Shown here piece by piece: positions 12,508 to 26,100 of a stretch of 64,000 nt of DNA (position 1 is its first letter; each line of letters starts with the position of its first letter). Source of the stretch: Coturnix japonica (taxonomy: Eukaryota > Chordata > Aves > Galliformes > Phasianidae); contig NC_029516.1 in assembly GCF_001577835.2 (NCBI RefSeq), positions 82,432,328 to 82,496,327 of the forward strand. Reading direction: 5' to 3'. The notes beneath the pieces are model-generated. The model was given only the letters and a program-made list of their open reading frames with translations, was not told where the DNA came from and did no database searches. A program made the translations under genes and the position numbers.

Positions 12508-13292
12508 TCCTTTGCATCGTCTTCACTCTAAAGGCACATCAGATAGATTTGTAGTGCAACTGTTGATGAGCTGACATCATCTGAGAACAACTGATGTCCC
12601 CCATCTTTTCTTTCCAGTCTATGCTGTGCACCCTTGTTTTGGTAAGCCTTGTTTGTATGTTGTCTTCTGTTTTGGTTTCTCAGTAACATTCTATATGTGG
12701 GATGGATAGTTAGTCCGCTCAGATTGTATGTGAGAGTATATTTTTTCCAGCATAACTCTGTGTGTACTGTGTTGGGTTTTAGGTGTATGAGATCAGCTCT
12801 TGGGGAAACAGCAGAAGTGAGTCAAGAAGAACAACCAGTTCAATTCCCTGCATCACAGTTTGTGTTTGAGGGAGCCTAACTTTGTAGGGGTGCTATTCTA
12901 GGAAAGAGCAGATGACCTCCCATGTAATTGGTTAGAACATCCAAAGCGTGTAAGCATGGTATGATGGGAAAGAGGTAAAATGGATCAGAGCTCTTGTGTA
13001 AAGCAAGCATTGTCCTTGTATTACGTTTGTGCTATGCATGATAGATGGGATACAGTGTGACCTGCATCTGGTGACCCCAGTTTTTTGCCTAAATTGCAGA
13101 GACTTGTGACCTGGCTCACTTAAAGTGTACCAGTTTGTTAGGCCATTCCTTGTATTGGGTGGATAGCCTTGAAAACTTTGAAAAAGGAGGTTCTGACTGC
13201 AGTAGACAACTGGAAAAGGCACAGAGGATCTGAGATGAGAAGATAGAAAACCCTTAAAAGCTCTTTCTTTCTGGATAAGGATGTTCCAAGAT
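12508..13292. other. Region without recognised genes
   Basis: Unique sequence between a CR1 and an LTR-like repeat. No exon or repeat was recognised. Confidence 0.4.
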
Positions 13293-13620
13293 TGTAAGGG
13301 AAACTGTTGATCACAGTCTGAACCTCTGATTAACCATCTGAGGCAAGTGATGAGTCAGCTGTGGGAGCACAGGTGAAGGTAATTCAGCTGTGCTCCCAGA
13401 AGGGGTGGAGCTTGACTCCACCTCTCCTAGATCCCATTTAAGGGCTGACCACCACTAAGGCAGTATATCTTCCTGGAAATTGCTTCCTTGTGGAGTTGTT
13501 GTGGTGAGCCTTAATGTTAGCGAGTATCCATCTTGATGGAAGGCCTCAGAGTTGGTGAGTCTTTTCCTTAGATACCCTCTGGGCTACCCTCTGTCAATCT
13601 ATTTACAACTACACTTCTGT
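13293..13620 (+). repeat. Solo LTR-like repeat, family A copy 1
   Basis: Starts TGTAAGGGAAACTG and contains the shared core AGCTGTGCTCCCAGAAGGGG, a TATA-like CATTTAAGGGCTGACCACC, and then U5-like sequence. The same unit recurs at 42267 and 47525. No internal retroviral region flanks it. It is more diverged than the other two, so probably older. An endogenous-retrovirus (ERVL-like) origin is inferred. Confidence 0.6.
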
Positions 13621-16600
13621 TATTCTAACTATACTTGTGTTATTCCAACTGTATAAAAATATTTCCTGAACTTGTGTTATTTGATGAAAAATCTTTCATG
13701 GTTGTCCCATGATATGATGCCCATTGTGTGTCCTAAAGAACTGATGAATTGCAAATTATTTAATTAAACACTTTAGTTAAATACTAATCCATAATACACA
13801 CTTTGCAAATGCAGTAAACAAAGAGGAACACAAAAACAGTCTTCCAAGAGATCTAACAGCAAGTTGGCAGAATCTGTAGAGTAGAACTATTTGAATTTCC
13901 AGTTCAATTTCTGATCAGTTCTACATGACTATCCTACAGTTATAGCCCAGTATCCCTATAACACTTTATTGCTGAAGAATGTATCTGCTGCAGTAACAAC
14001 CACACTGAGCTGTCTGGTATGGCTTCTCTCGATCTTTCTGAATGTCTGGAGGAACTGGTCTTCTTCAGTCAGCAGTACGTTTCATGCTTTACCTAACAGG
14101 ACCTTAGTTCTCAAGAGTGCACTTCAAGAGGATTGGAGGAAGTACGCTGTCAAGAGATATGATGTATCTGGTTATCTTCTTTACAAAAGAGGCTTTCAAC
14201 TACATGTGTAAGATAGATTTAAAAGTCTTAAGAATAGCGTTTTGTGCTGTGTTGAGTGTCTCAGAGTGTTACTTTTATCCCTCCATCACATTTCTTGTAG
14301 TGTATAGAAGAATTTTTACCAACCTGTATATGATGCCTCTAAGATACAGTAAGGAACTGAGAGTCTTTTAACTGGAGTGTGAAAATGCGTGCCATCTCTG
14401 TCCATGAGTTTTCCATTGCTTTTTGAATAGCATCACTAAGTAATGAAATATAGTTTTGCAAATAAGCCTTATCATGGATTTAGGCAAAAGAAGTGATGGA
14501 TTTCTTAAGTTGTCATTTCAGAATTGACAAGTGACAACTTGTAGCTGTATTTTTTTCCCTCATGATTTTTTTTAAATTCTGGAGAAATCTCTAGCTCCAA
14601 AACTCTGGTGAATACACAGCAATTCAGTCTCCAATGAGATAAGTGTATAGAAAGAAGGGCTCCAGAGAAAAGAACCAGAGGTGAGTATCAGTTTGATCTG
14701 CATACCTCATAGTATTTGGGAGTGCTTTAAGGTTGTTAGTGTCATCAGAAATTCGCTTTAGACTGTGAACCTCCATAAGAATACTTGTCTATGTGTGCAA
14801 GTGATCAGAAGTGCTGCTGTAGAGGACTGGAAAGTATAAGGTAGAAATCCTTCAGTCCGTATTCTTAATCTTTCAAGATGTTAAAGTCAGTCTCATGGTG
14901 TCCTTCCTTTGTTTCAGATGGCTTAGGTCTACCTGTACTTCCATTGCAAAGCAAACTCTGTCGCAGTGTAGTTTGGACCTATTCAGGAACTACTCCATTA
15001 GAAGAGTTTTATTAATTTTAGCTGATGAGATCTCTTTGTTTTTGTAAGTAGTGTGTACCTAAGCAAACTGAAGCCAGCAATATAAACAAAATTATCAGTT
15101 CATTTTCCAACATGGGGGATTTTGCCATCTTGATTTTTACTACACCAAAATGAATCAAGACAATCAGGAAAAGATGAAAAGGATGGCCTGGTACTTGAGG
15201 AGTGAGAGTGTGACTGCAGAAAAACTCTGATAGGAGCTGAGAGCCTCTGTTGGAGATGATTTTGTCTGTTACCTAAGAGCAGGTAAGGCAAAGAACTGTG
15301 TGCAGGAGACACTGACAGTCACTTGATGGCAGCCTCAAAGCAGAGCTCAGGTGTTAGTGACCAGGGACTAAAATTGGTCCGAGTCTTGTAAGTGATGTTA
15401 GAAATGAACAGAAACAGTTGACCTGCAGCAGCTAGTGGCAGTTTGTGTCCTAATGTGACTAATTCATGGAAATATACCTTCCTCTAACGCCAATGAAGGG
15501 TAGGAGTCAAGTAGGATGATGGGTGAGCATTGAGATACAGGCAATAGCTGATGCTGGAACATATGGCAGCAGAACTGGTACCTTCACAGGTGGTATCCTA
15601 AGCCTGTGCACTAAGCAGTGTGTGTGTGAGAAGGCTGAGAGGATTCAGCAGTGGTGTTCTGACACGGTGATGCACTACCCTGCTGTTGGACTGTTCACCT
15701 GGAACACAGCACTGGGTGTACTGAACAGAGCACCATAGCTCAGTACCTCTGCTGTGTGTCTGCTGCTCAGTTCTCAGATCTGCTTGGGTATCTCCTTGTA
15801 TGGCTGCTCAGCAGTTGTGGAACTGGGGGTTGTGTGTAGGTGGGGGTGAATTTAAGATGCTAATCCTGGTGCTGGCTCATGGCTGGGGAAAAGTGGGAGG
15901 TACTTGCTGATACAACAAGAGGGAGAAGGTGTAAGAATGGTGGCAGCCGTTAATGAACAGAAGTCTGGTTTCATTCTGTAACCCTGAGTAGTCTCATTTC
16001 AACACCAGGGAGAGCTGGAGGGGAAAGCTTGTATATGAAAACTTGTTTGTGACAAACACATGGATTTTAACTTGTCAGAAATGAGAGCTGAAAATCTCTC
16101 TCCAGATTGCTATTTCCATGCTTTGAAGACATGGGACTTCTCTGCAGTGTGTTACAGGGCATGTCTGCTCTCCAAGAGAGGACAATGTGCATCAGATAAA
16201 AATGCTACTGTATGTTTTCTACTTGGTTTATTTTGAGCAGAGGGCTTCTGCAGATTAAATCTCCAGCTTGCTCATGGGTACTGTGAAAGATCTTGTCTCC
16301 TTTGCCCCTTCAGCATCCTCCATGCCATGCGCTGTTACTTGGATGGTTTATTTTAGACAGGACAGCAGCCTGTGTGTGGTTCAGTGGCTCTCAGACTGCC
16401 TCAGCATTGCATAGCAGAAGTGAATGCTGTGGCAGGAAGCATGAGAGGAGGGCCAGTGGTGTGTGTCTCATGGAGATGAACCTGAGGTATGGCAGACTTT
16501 CTGCTGGAGATCCCCTTGCTGTCTCTTTGTGCCTCATTGTGCTTATCTGTACAGGTTTATTTCATTTTGTCAGCACTGTCCCTAAACACTTAACATGAAA

Positions 16601-16800
16601 AAGTCCTCATCTGCGTTTAGAGGATGAAGCTGTTCCTTTCATTCCCTTGGCAAGAGGAAGGTCCATGAGAGGACCTTCACTTATGCCCATGGTTCTGGTT
16701 ACTCTTGCTCTGCTGGTGCACCAGAGCTCTTTGGCTAGATTCACTTAACAAACCAAGAACTCTTTTTTTTTTTTTTTTTTTCCCTCCCCCTGCATTAGAA
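13621..16800. other. Region without recognised genes
   Basis: AT-rich to moderate-GC unique sequence. Short open frames at 13969-14371 and 15523-15738 show no domains. A poly(T) run lies at 16763-16782. Confidence 0.4.
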
Positions 16801-16802
16801 TT

Positions 16803-17250
16803 AGTCACAGAATTGCTCAGGTTGGAAAGGACCTTAAAGATCATCAAGTCCAACCACAACCAAACCATAGTACCCTTACTCTAACAACCCTCTGCTAAAT
16901 CATGTCTCTGAGCACCACATCTAAACAGTTTTTAAACACAACCTGGGATGGTGACTCAACCACCTCCCTGGGGAGCCTATTCCAGTGCTTAACAGCCCCT
17001 TCTGTGAAGAAATTTCTCCTGTTATCCAACCTAAACTTGCCCTGGAGCATCTTGAGGCCATTTCCCCTCATACTGTCACCAGTGAGAAGAGACCAACCCT
17101 GCTCTCGCTTGTAAGCACCTTTCAGGTATTGGAAGAGAGAATAAGGTCCCCGGTCAGCCTCCTTTTCCCCAGACTAAACAGCCCCAGTTCCTTCAATCTC
17201 TCCTCGTAGGGTGTATTCTCCAAGCCCTTCATCAGTCTTGCTGCCCTTCA
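16803..17250 (-). mobile_element. CR1 LINE 3' fragment
   Basis: The reverse complement of CR1: CACAGAATTGCTCAGGTTGG, AAAGATCATCAAGTCCAACC, GAAGAAATTTCTCCTGTTAT, and on to AGACTAAACAGCCCCAGTTC. It includes the 3' end and about 450 bases of the ORF2 C-terminus; the frame is decayed. Confidence 0.85.
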
Positions 17251-17275
17251 GAGATCAGGGAGCATTTGGACATTG

Positions 17276-17375
17276 CTTTCAGACATAGGGTTTGGGTGGT
17301 CCTGCGTGGCACCAAGAGTTGGACTCTATCCTTACCGGTCCCTTCCAACCCGGGGTGCAGTCTGATTCTATTATA
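17276..17375 (+). mobile_element. CR1 LINE 3' end, short
   Basis: GTGGTCCTGCGTGGCACCAA, GAGTTGGACTCTATCC and GTCCCTTCCAACCCGGGGT match the final 100 bases of a CR1 in + orientation. It lies almost directly against the - strand CR1, forming an inverted pair. Confidence 0.65.
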
Positions 17376-19939
17376 TTCACCCTATGGTTTCAAGGGCACT
17401 GCTGACCCCCAGAAGCAGCTCAGGCCTGCAGAGCCAGTCACAAGCACCACCACAGCTGCTGTACCTATTTGGTGTTTCTGTGCAGCGAGGCTCCAGCACT
17501 CAGCTCTGCTGCTTTGCTCCGTGTGAAGGCAGGCTGCGTCTATTTGTAACAGCAAAAATAGGTGCACTGCAGGCGGTCACTGGCCTATTTAAAGGCAGAT
17601 GTGGGAGTTAAGATGAACACGTTTTCTTCATAGTGCTTCACAGCATATTTCCTGCTTTACTTACTCGCTCAGGCTTCTCAGTGTCCTGTGCTCCATCAGG
17701 GCCTCATGCCATGTAGAGAACCAGTCTCCTTCCTCAGCTGAAGTGATTAGTAGTGCTATCAGCAGCTGAAAGGACAAAATGGCCCTCTGAGCTTGCAGCT
17801 CAGCCAGTGAGAAAAGATTTACTTCATTTTTCCTTCTACTTGTGGTTTCTGTTAAGCCCCACAAGGTGTTTTTTGTCAGAGAATTTTGCATCTTCACATA
17901 AGAAGGGGAAGTAATTTCCCCAGCAGTTCCGAGGTGTTGTGAGCATTCATTGGTTGATGTCAGACAAGATTAAACACTAACTTTGAAAAATACCTTATAT
18001 TGAATCTGGGAGGGTTGATGTTAAGAGGAGACTGCTGACGGGTGGCAGCACAGACAGTGCATGTGCTGTCATCTTCATGCTGGCTGTGAGCTCGGTCTTC
18101 TAGCTCGCAAGGGTGTTGAGGGACAGAAGGAGCCTAATGGGACTTCACATCCCATGTGATGTATGGGGCACTAGCACTCAGAAATATTGAACTCATAAAT
18201 GTACTCATTTGCCCTGGAGTCACTGCGAGGGAGACTAAATGCTGGACACCGCAATGTCACCGTCATGCAGAGTGTCTTCTGTAACAACAGAGCTGCAGCT
18301 GAAAGGCCATATTTTTCTTTCATTTCACTGCAAATCTGTAAGTGAGCTCTGCAAGGCTGCTCTCACTGACTAGAGGAGAAGCTGAACACTTGCTGGATTG
18401 TGCATTAGGTGGGCAAATTGTTGTTTTTTTGAGGTTCTGAGCTTTTTGGGGGACAATGTTCTGAAGCAACCCTCACGTAAGCTGTCCTTTTTGCCTCCTG
18501 CCTCCAGTGCAGCATTGCACCCTGAAGTTCAACCAGCTCACCCTTCCAACGTGAAGGTGAAGTGAAGCTGGACACAAACATCCAAGGCGGGCAGCTGGCC
18601 CCCATCTTGCAGCAGTATTTGGAAAGACAATTTCTTTAAGTAATTGCAGCTGCAGAGAAGGAAACGAAAGTGTTTCTTTAAATACTTTTCTCTCTCCCCT
18701 GTCCCCTGCGTGGCTGCAAGTGTCTAAAGACTCACTTCACTGCTTTTCTCAGAGAAGGCTATTTCTGTCTCATCGTAGATCAATTTAGGACTGTCCTATG
18801 TATGTACAGCACAGATAGGATGGTGCTGTGGTAGCTCTGAGTGAACTTGTAGATCTTAGACACTTAGAGCAGGAGGGAGATTTCATTGTCATTGCCAAGG
18901 AGTCAGAGGGATCGCTGGCTGAAATGAGGAATTATCGAGCAAAGATAAATTGTTTGAATAATAGTACAGACTGCAATGCAAGGGCTTTAACCGTTCCTTA
19001 TAAGCATGCTTATACAAAGAGCTGGACTTTGGGGAACCTCCTTAACTGAACAGGCTGTTTAAGTCCAGAGAAACGGCACCACAGCATTAGAACTGCAGCT
19101 GCATCCTGAACCCCTGTCACTGTTGTTCCCAAGCACATCTGTTAAGTGTGTCTGAAAAAAATCCAGATCTTTGGCTCTCATGCTGTGGCAGTTCCTGCTG
19201 CCTTGCTTGTGTAATCCTCCTATGTGCTCTGTGTAAAACACAAGTGAGCTTCAAGTCATCTCAGTGAGGGTGAACCAAGTGACTGACATACTTGCACTCA
19301 GGTGCTGTGGATAACCAGCTCCCAGTGGTTCTTCAGAACTGGCTTTTCAGTCTGATCTCTGGGAGCAGTGCTCCAAATAGAGCCAGACTGGCTTTCAAGT
19401 CGTACTTGGTCTATTTCTGCAGTGCAAGTTTGCCTTAGCTTATATTCTGCAACTGGGACAGTTGTACAGAGCGCTTCCTTGCCTCACAGGTGCCATTGTG
19501 TCTCTGGAAAAGCCTTGCAAAGTTCAGGTGAGTAGCATAGCTTTTTCAATGCAGAGGGACAGCCTCCTCTCACACCTTCCTGCTGGTGAGGCACTTGGTG
19601 AGTGACAGTCATTGGCACTGCAGAAAATCAGCCCATCTGCATGCCCTGTGCTTTATCTGGCTGGCTGGATTTCTCTTCGCTTTGTGGGGCATGAAAGAAA
19701 TAGGTGTTTCCCCTTTGCCTGGTCTCTGCATTCAGGTCTTCGGAAATGGGGTACACTGACCAGGGGAGCCTTCTCCTCACCTCTCAGTCCTGTTCTCATG
19801 CCTGCAACTAGCTCCAAGGTGTGGGACTTTGTAAAGAGCACCGCAGCTCGTCTTGGTTCAGTCTGAGTTCAGTCACCCGCAACCTTGCGGGTCTATTTTG
19901 AACCATTATTCAGTCTGTCCAGTATAGGGTTTTGTATGG
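17376..19939. other. Upstream flank of the CD58-like gene, no gene recognised
   Basis: No repeat or exon was identified. Open frames (for example 19612-19866) have no domain signal. Distal promoter or enhancer elements for the CD58-like gene would be expected here but cannot be pinpointed. Confidence 0.35.
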
Positions 19940-20061
19940 GGTTTCTTTTCTTTCTTTTTTTTTTTTCACTCTTGCTTCTGACATCATTTCCTGAACGCTA
20001 TATTCACTGGGCTCTGTAGCCAGATCGTCTTCTCTGCATATGATGCAAGGAGCTCTTTAAA
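19940..20061 (+). promoter_or_regulatory. CD58: Putative CD58-like proximal promoter or 5' UTR
   Basis: This is the stretch just upstream of the start codon. It holds a pyrimidine tract (19946-19969), an ETS-like TTTCCTG at about 19987 and a weak TATA-like CTATATTC near 19999. No initiator can be fixed from the sequence alone, and an additional upstream non-coding exon cannot be excluded. Confidence 0.25.
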
Positions 20062-20122
20062 ATGGATTTCAACTCTCCTTTTATTCTGCAGTGTTTGCTG
20101 GTGATAACGACTGTTACTGATG
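20062..20122 (+). CDS. CD58: CD58-like exon 1: start codon and signal peptide
   Basis: The ATG has A at -3 and G at +4 (TAAAATGG). It opens 20 codons, MDFNSPFILQCLLVITTVTD, a plausible signal peptide with a hydrophobic ILQCLLVITTV core. The exon then splices after the first base of codon 21 at G|GTAAGT. Its coding length of 61 nt is identical to the signal exon of the CD2 gene downstream. Any 5' UTR and the transcription start are not resolved. Confidence 0.8.
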
Positions 20123-23100
20123 GTAAGTTGGATTTTTCTTTACAAGGCTGTGGTACAGATTTGCCTAGATGAGCTGACACCTTAATATTAGTCTAAGATC
20201 TTTTAGGGCTCTACCAGATTTCTACAGATCAAGTAATTTAACTGCTAATCTATGAAGGGGGCAGCTAGACCAGAGTAAGTATTTATTATTAATCTTGTAT
20301 TTACTTCAGTACTCTGGTGATAACTAACAATATAGTATTTTCTCAGTGCACTGTGACTGCAAAAGCATTTCAATGGAGAATATAAGGTCCTGGTATGCAG
20401 AGTGCTGTTTGAAGGGACTGGAGAGCAATGTGGTCCTGTTCTTGCCATTTACCCATCCGGGACTTGAGTGCAGGAACTTAATCATGTGCAGGGATACTAC
20501 CAGACTTAGTCAAACTAACACTGCCACAGCTTTCCTTTGTTACCCAAATGAAGCTGTGCAAGCAGCAATTGATTCTGATACCATCTGCACCAGATGCATG
20601 GCATTGGTGCCCTGAGGATCTTTCTCTGTACAGACTCTCTGTGATCAAGGAGGGTGATAGAGGACCATGTAAAATCTGGGCAAAGACCTGCTGTTGAGAC
20701 ATCCATAGCAGTGTGTGTGGTGCGTGCATGACCGTAATGGTACCTGGGGAAAAAACTGGCCTTTATAGATAGCATACTGTCACCCTTCCTACTCCTCTGA
20801 CTTTCAATTCCTGGTGTCCTCAGCCCATCCCTAGGGGTGGGTCCCTCTTGTCTCACCTGGGCTTTCACCTTTCTGAGAGGCTACTGAGGCTGGATGGGTA
20901 GATGTGCCAAGCTCACTGCCCACACTCTGTGTTCTCCTTCCAGGCTCTGCTACCATGATTGGTGTGTTCAGCGGCAGCTCAGCGAAGTTCCCTGTAGGAG
21001 CTGAAAACTTTCAGAATGTCCCAAAAATGAGCTGGAATAATAAGAACTGTTCCATGGATGTGGAACAAGATACTTTGTTGGCCGAGTGTCACCCTTCTTC
21101 CAAGAGATGGCTGAAACTGGAGAATGGCTCTCTAGTGCTGAGGAGAGTGGAGAAAGAGGACGAAGGAAACTATGAGTTTTATTTCAACGATACCAAAGTA
21201 CTTTTTACACTGAAAGTATTCGGTAAGTGGCCCTGTTAGCAACAGATAGCTTGTGAACGTGTGAGCCTGGCTGAAAGCCGATGGCTTGAATTTCTTTCTG
21301 AAAGGCCTCTTGAGCTTTTAGGAGTTAGAAGTACCTCTGGAGAAGCAGGCACAGCTTTGTTAAGTCTCAGGGAGCAGTAATGATGAATGAAAGCTCAAGG
21401 ATGCTTTCACACCTATGCTGTCGGTCTGTTGAGCCTTCCTTCAAGAAGCCAGTAAGTTGAGCTACAGGCTATTTCCCCCCTGATGTAAGTGACATTAGCA
21501 TGAGGTGTTTGTAAAGCTGAGTGTACAGTACATAGATATGCAACTGGAGATATCAATTTCCAGAACAATATTCCTGATAGCTCTCATGAATAGACTGCTT
21601 CATGTAGTCGAGAAATGGTAGTGAAAGAGTCCAAATGTGATTTTCTGGTTTTGTAATCTGAAATCCATGGGGGAAAAAAAAAAAAAGCTTTCTAACTCCA
21701 ATGCAGTGTTAGAAAGCAGCATTCCTTTATTACTCATGATACACTCATGAATCCCTATTGCTAAACAAACCAACCTGTATCAGTTCTCAGATGTCCACTA
21801 GTAGCTTGGAGATCAGCATTGTTGCATTGTCTGTATAAGGACCATCAGAGGGTACTTTACCAATTGTCCTGATATTATCTCTTTGACCTCAGAATTCCTG
21901 CTTCCCCTGCTTCCTTTCCTTTGCCTGTTCATCTATCTGTGAAGTGAGAAGATGGAAATGAAGTCACTTTGACTCAGAGTACAGCTTATTGCTTTATTTT
22001 GTACAGAGAAGGCTTGAACAGGTTCAGCCCCTTGCTGAATAGTGCTCTAGACAGCCGGTGACCATGGGTCCAGTCCTAATCTTCACTGTTCCTTTTACAG
22101 ACCTTTCACTTACACAGGCTTCTAAGAGAAACTGAAGTGCATAAAAATGTAACGAACATGTCAAAGCAAAGTGATCTCAGTGAAGACAAATGAATCCTAC
22201 ACCACTGAAGTGTAAATGAGTAGAGCTGCCACAGAGTAGGTCAAGGATGTGACTCCTTAGCTAAAAGACTGGGGGCTGAAAGTATGCAAATACTGCCAAG
22301 TGTCCTGGTTTTAACCTCTATTTCAATGAATTTGTTCTGGGAACTTTTGTCTCCCCCTTGTGTTCTGTTGCCACATAGCTGTGAAATTCTTTCCCTAACT
22401 TCTAAGGTATTTCTGGACTCACTGAATTTAGGCTGAAGATGATGTCAAAGTTGAGGAAAACGATTTCTGAACTCATTTACATTGATGTTTGCATAGATAC
22501 TCACAGAAATCACAGAATGGCCTGGGTTGGAAGGGATCTCAAGGATGATGAATCTCTAGCCCCCTACCACAGGCAGGGCTACCAACCCCCCCATTTAATA
22601 CCAGACCAGGCTGCCCAGGGCCCCATCCAACCTGGCCCTGAACATCTCCAAGGACCGGGCATCCTCAGCCTCTCTGGGCTACTGTCATAAAATCATACAA
22701 CCTGTCTGTATGTATTTGCAGTGTGGCAGATGTAGGAAGTAGGCTGGATCCTTGCAGTAGACTAAAGAGAAATTCAGTGGTGTACTCTTTCAGTATAAAA
22801 TGTCCTCATCTGGATTGTTCTATCTAACTAACTGCAATTGTCTGGTGTTGATACCTACCTTGGGCATGGTTTGTATTAATTCCTCTCTAAAACAGAAGCA
22901 GATACAGAAACAGCAGAAGTACAGGCCTCTCCTTTGAAGCTATAATGGGTGTAATCAACTACCCACTGATTATAGAGGAAGCCTCTGGCCAGCAGAAGCT
23001 TAGTGTGTCCTCAGATCGTGGTCTTCTGTTGCTATCTTTTTCACTTTTAACAAGGAAAATAGAGGTGCCATGTTTTTAGTGTGTCCCCAAAATGTTGACC

Positions 23101-26100
23101 AAGTGTCACCAGTAGGGTTGGGTGAGTGCTGTCAAGAGCTGGGATCTGGCAATTGAAGAGTGTGGGTACTTAGCGATGTGCTCCCTGGCTAACAGTGAAT
23201 GTGGTGGGAGCCCTCCTGATAGTGCAGAGCCCTCAGTCACTGCTGAGTCTTCTCATTGTCTCTCTTCCCTCTCCATTCCCCACTGCCCTATGCTGTGTGA
23301 CCAGAGCCAGTCGTTGATGTTTGGTGCTTCCCCAATGGAACTGCAGACTTGACTTGTGACATGGACAGCAACGAGAGCATGACATTTGAGTGGCTGCTGA
23401 ACAACTCTCGGCTGAATGCCCACGAAGCTTGTATTAAGGATGGTGGAAAGAAGGTCCGCCTGGAGAAAACTGTGCCTGGGGAATTTGTATGTAAGATTAA
23501 ACACGATCATGGCCTCATGAGGACCAGGCCCATTGTGCTCTCCTGCAGCTATGGTGAGTAATGGCAGTGCCAGAAAACGTCTCTTTTGGTCTCTTGCAAT
23601 AGGAATCAAAGGTGTTGTTGCTGTTGGTATGAAAATGAAATCTCCTGTCCTTGGGCAGCTGCCTTCCAGACTTACCACATCCTCCCTTAGAAAGCATCCT
23701 GTTGACTTCCTTCAAGACTTATTATCTTCCTTATCAGACTGTACAAATACGTCCCTTGCTTGGTTATGTTTCTCTGTGAGGATACTGTGACCTCACCCAT
23801 CTACAAGCTTTTCATAAATGCCCAATGATCTGATTGAATGAGGCTACAGTTAAATGAGACAGTAAGTCTGAATCCTAGGACTACTAGAACTTAGTGATGC
23901 AAAACACTGGTCAGTGTTGTAAACTAACTTTTAATAAAAACAAAACCAACCTGATTAGATATCACAGATGGAGATGCAAGTGAATGGCTTTTGCAGTGAA
24001 GGTAGTCATAATGTTTTTGACTAATTTAGCTGTAAATAATTTAATCAAACTTGGTTGGTAAAGAAACTGTGCTGTGCAGCAATACCTAGTGTTTTCAAAA
24101 ACCATCTGCAAAGCTGTAACTCTGCAGCAGATCAAGTACTGCCTTTTCTTATATGGCTGATGTAGAGTTGGTATGAAAGCAAAAATATTGACCTGAGCCC
24201 TGCATCATGTGTTCTGGTACCCTGCAGAGCTGCCATGGGCATTTTGCATTAGATTATATTGGCGGCATGGGCCTGCCTGTACAGATATGGCACTAGCAAT
24301 TGTGCAGCAGCCATCCTATGTCCAGCTGAACTGACCTAAGGTTGTTCAGAACAAACAAACACAAGTTAACCGAGACGCTGAGGAACGAGAAGGCAAACAG
24401 CCATGAGCTCTGAGTCAAGCCTTGTGATAAACCACACGACTGCTGACACCTACTGTTGTTTGTTCTGGGTGGCTTCCCAGTCCCCTGGCTCAAATATCTG
24501 TTCCTCTTTTCCTCTTCAAAAGCCAATGGGGGAATTTAGTGATAGCTGTTTTGGGATGGATGTGCATTGGGAAGAGTGTGAGAGCAAGGAAGTAGCAGCA
24601 ATTCTACCCTTTTTTTCCCCACCAAATGCAGCCATGCTGATAAGAATTGATCTATAGCTATTATATTTACTAGAAAAAAATGAAGATAAATGAGTTCAAT
24701 TTTTGTACTACCTCCTATTTTATTATGTTGGCCACCAACATTAGAAGCAAATGGTGGTATAGCAGTACAGGTAGAACCTTCCCCAAAAATATCCCATTAC
24801 ACATTGTTGCCCTGTGATAGGTGGCAGAGTGTCATTGAATTCCTCCATGTGGAAAAAAGGACACTCGTTGATCTTCAGTGCTTGGTGAATCTGGTGACCA
24901 AACAGTGGATGTAAGCACAGTGAGGCAGTGGGTAGTGCATTTCAGCAGTGGCAACACTAACAGTGGGTCACCTATGCTGGTGCAGGTATTTATGAGTGTG
25001 GCATGCAGACTCTTGTTCACTGTTGGTAAAAAATGCACAGCTAATGGTGGTGACTATCTATCAAATAATGTTATTGTGCTCTTTGTATTTGTTATAGTTT
25101 CTGTGGAAATAAATAGGAGGCATTACTTTCGGAGCAACCTACATAAATGAATGAAGGCCTAACTCATTTTGTGGGTTATTATTTGCTCCAGGAAGAGGGA
25201 TAAATGCAGCTTTCTCACTGTAGATTTTCATAAAACTTCTTGAAATGTAGTATCTGTCAAACCTTTTCTGTTAAATTTGATTGAAGCTCGTGGATGATCT
25301 GAGATGTTATTGCTTGGAGTAGGCAGAAATAGACCTTGTGGTGGGTTGCACAAGCTTCTTAGTGGAAAAAAAACTCCATACCGTAAGTGATGTGACATGT
25401 ATGATGGTGTGTCACAGGTCAGAATTTCTCTTGCACCCTTGATCCAAAATAAAGCAACAGCGAAGCCCTGTTCCTCATCTGGCTGTGGAGATTCACCACT
25501 GGGGATAAAGAGGGTTTCCCACCCTGGTAATTATAATGCTGTCCTCTTGCAGGCGACCTTTTGCAGTACCCATGGTTCATCTACATATTGGCAGGATGTG
25601 CAGGGGCCGCGGCCATCCTGGTGGCTGTTGTGTCCTCACTCATCTGTTGCTGCATGAGGAGGAAGCACAAGTTCATCGCTGTACCCTCAGGTGAGTGGGG
25701 ATCCCTAATTGCCAGAAGGGTCTCCCAGAGAACTGTGTGTGCAGGTTGGGGCTGAAACTACCTCGATATGAAATAGCCTCACATTGGCAGGTGCGCTCTT
25801 CCACCCAGCTCTCCTTGGCCCAGTGGAGCAGAATCCTGCTCACTGATAGACAACTCTTATGCCCAGTGTGGTCCTGGATAAAACCTTGCTTTTCCCTGTT
25901 TCAGCTTGCATGTGCTTTCCAGAAATAAGCACAGCAAAACCTCTTTTTTATGGGCAAGAAAGCTGAACCTTGCTTGGGGTCTGATGTGAAAGGACCAGAA
26001 GGCTTTTGCCAGCTTTATTTTGCCAGCACCTGTCCTCAGGTGCTCTCTGCCCATGCCCAGTGAGGTCACCCCAAGCTGTGAGCCCACCAGCATGACCATG

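Noticed and set aside
25553-25690. GPI-anchor signal in the CD58-like protein
   Set aside because: The hydrophobic segment is followed by a basic stretch and two more coding exons, which fits a transmembrane protein.
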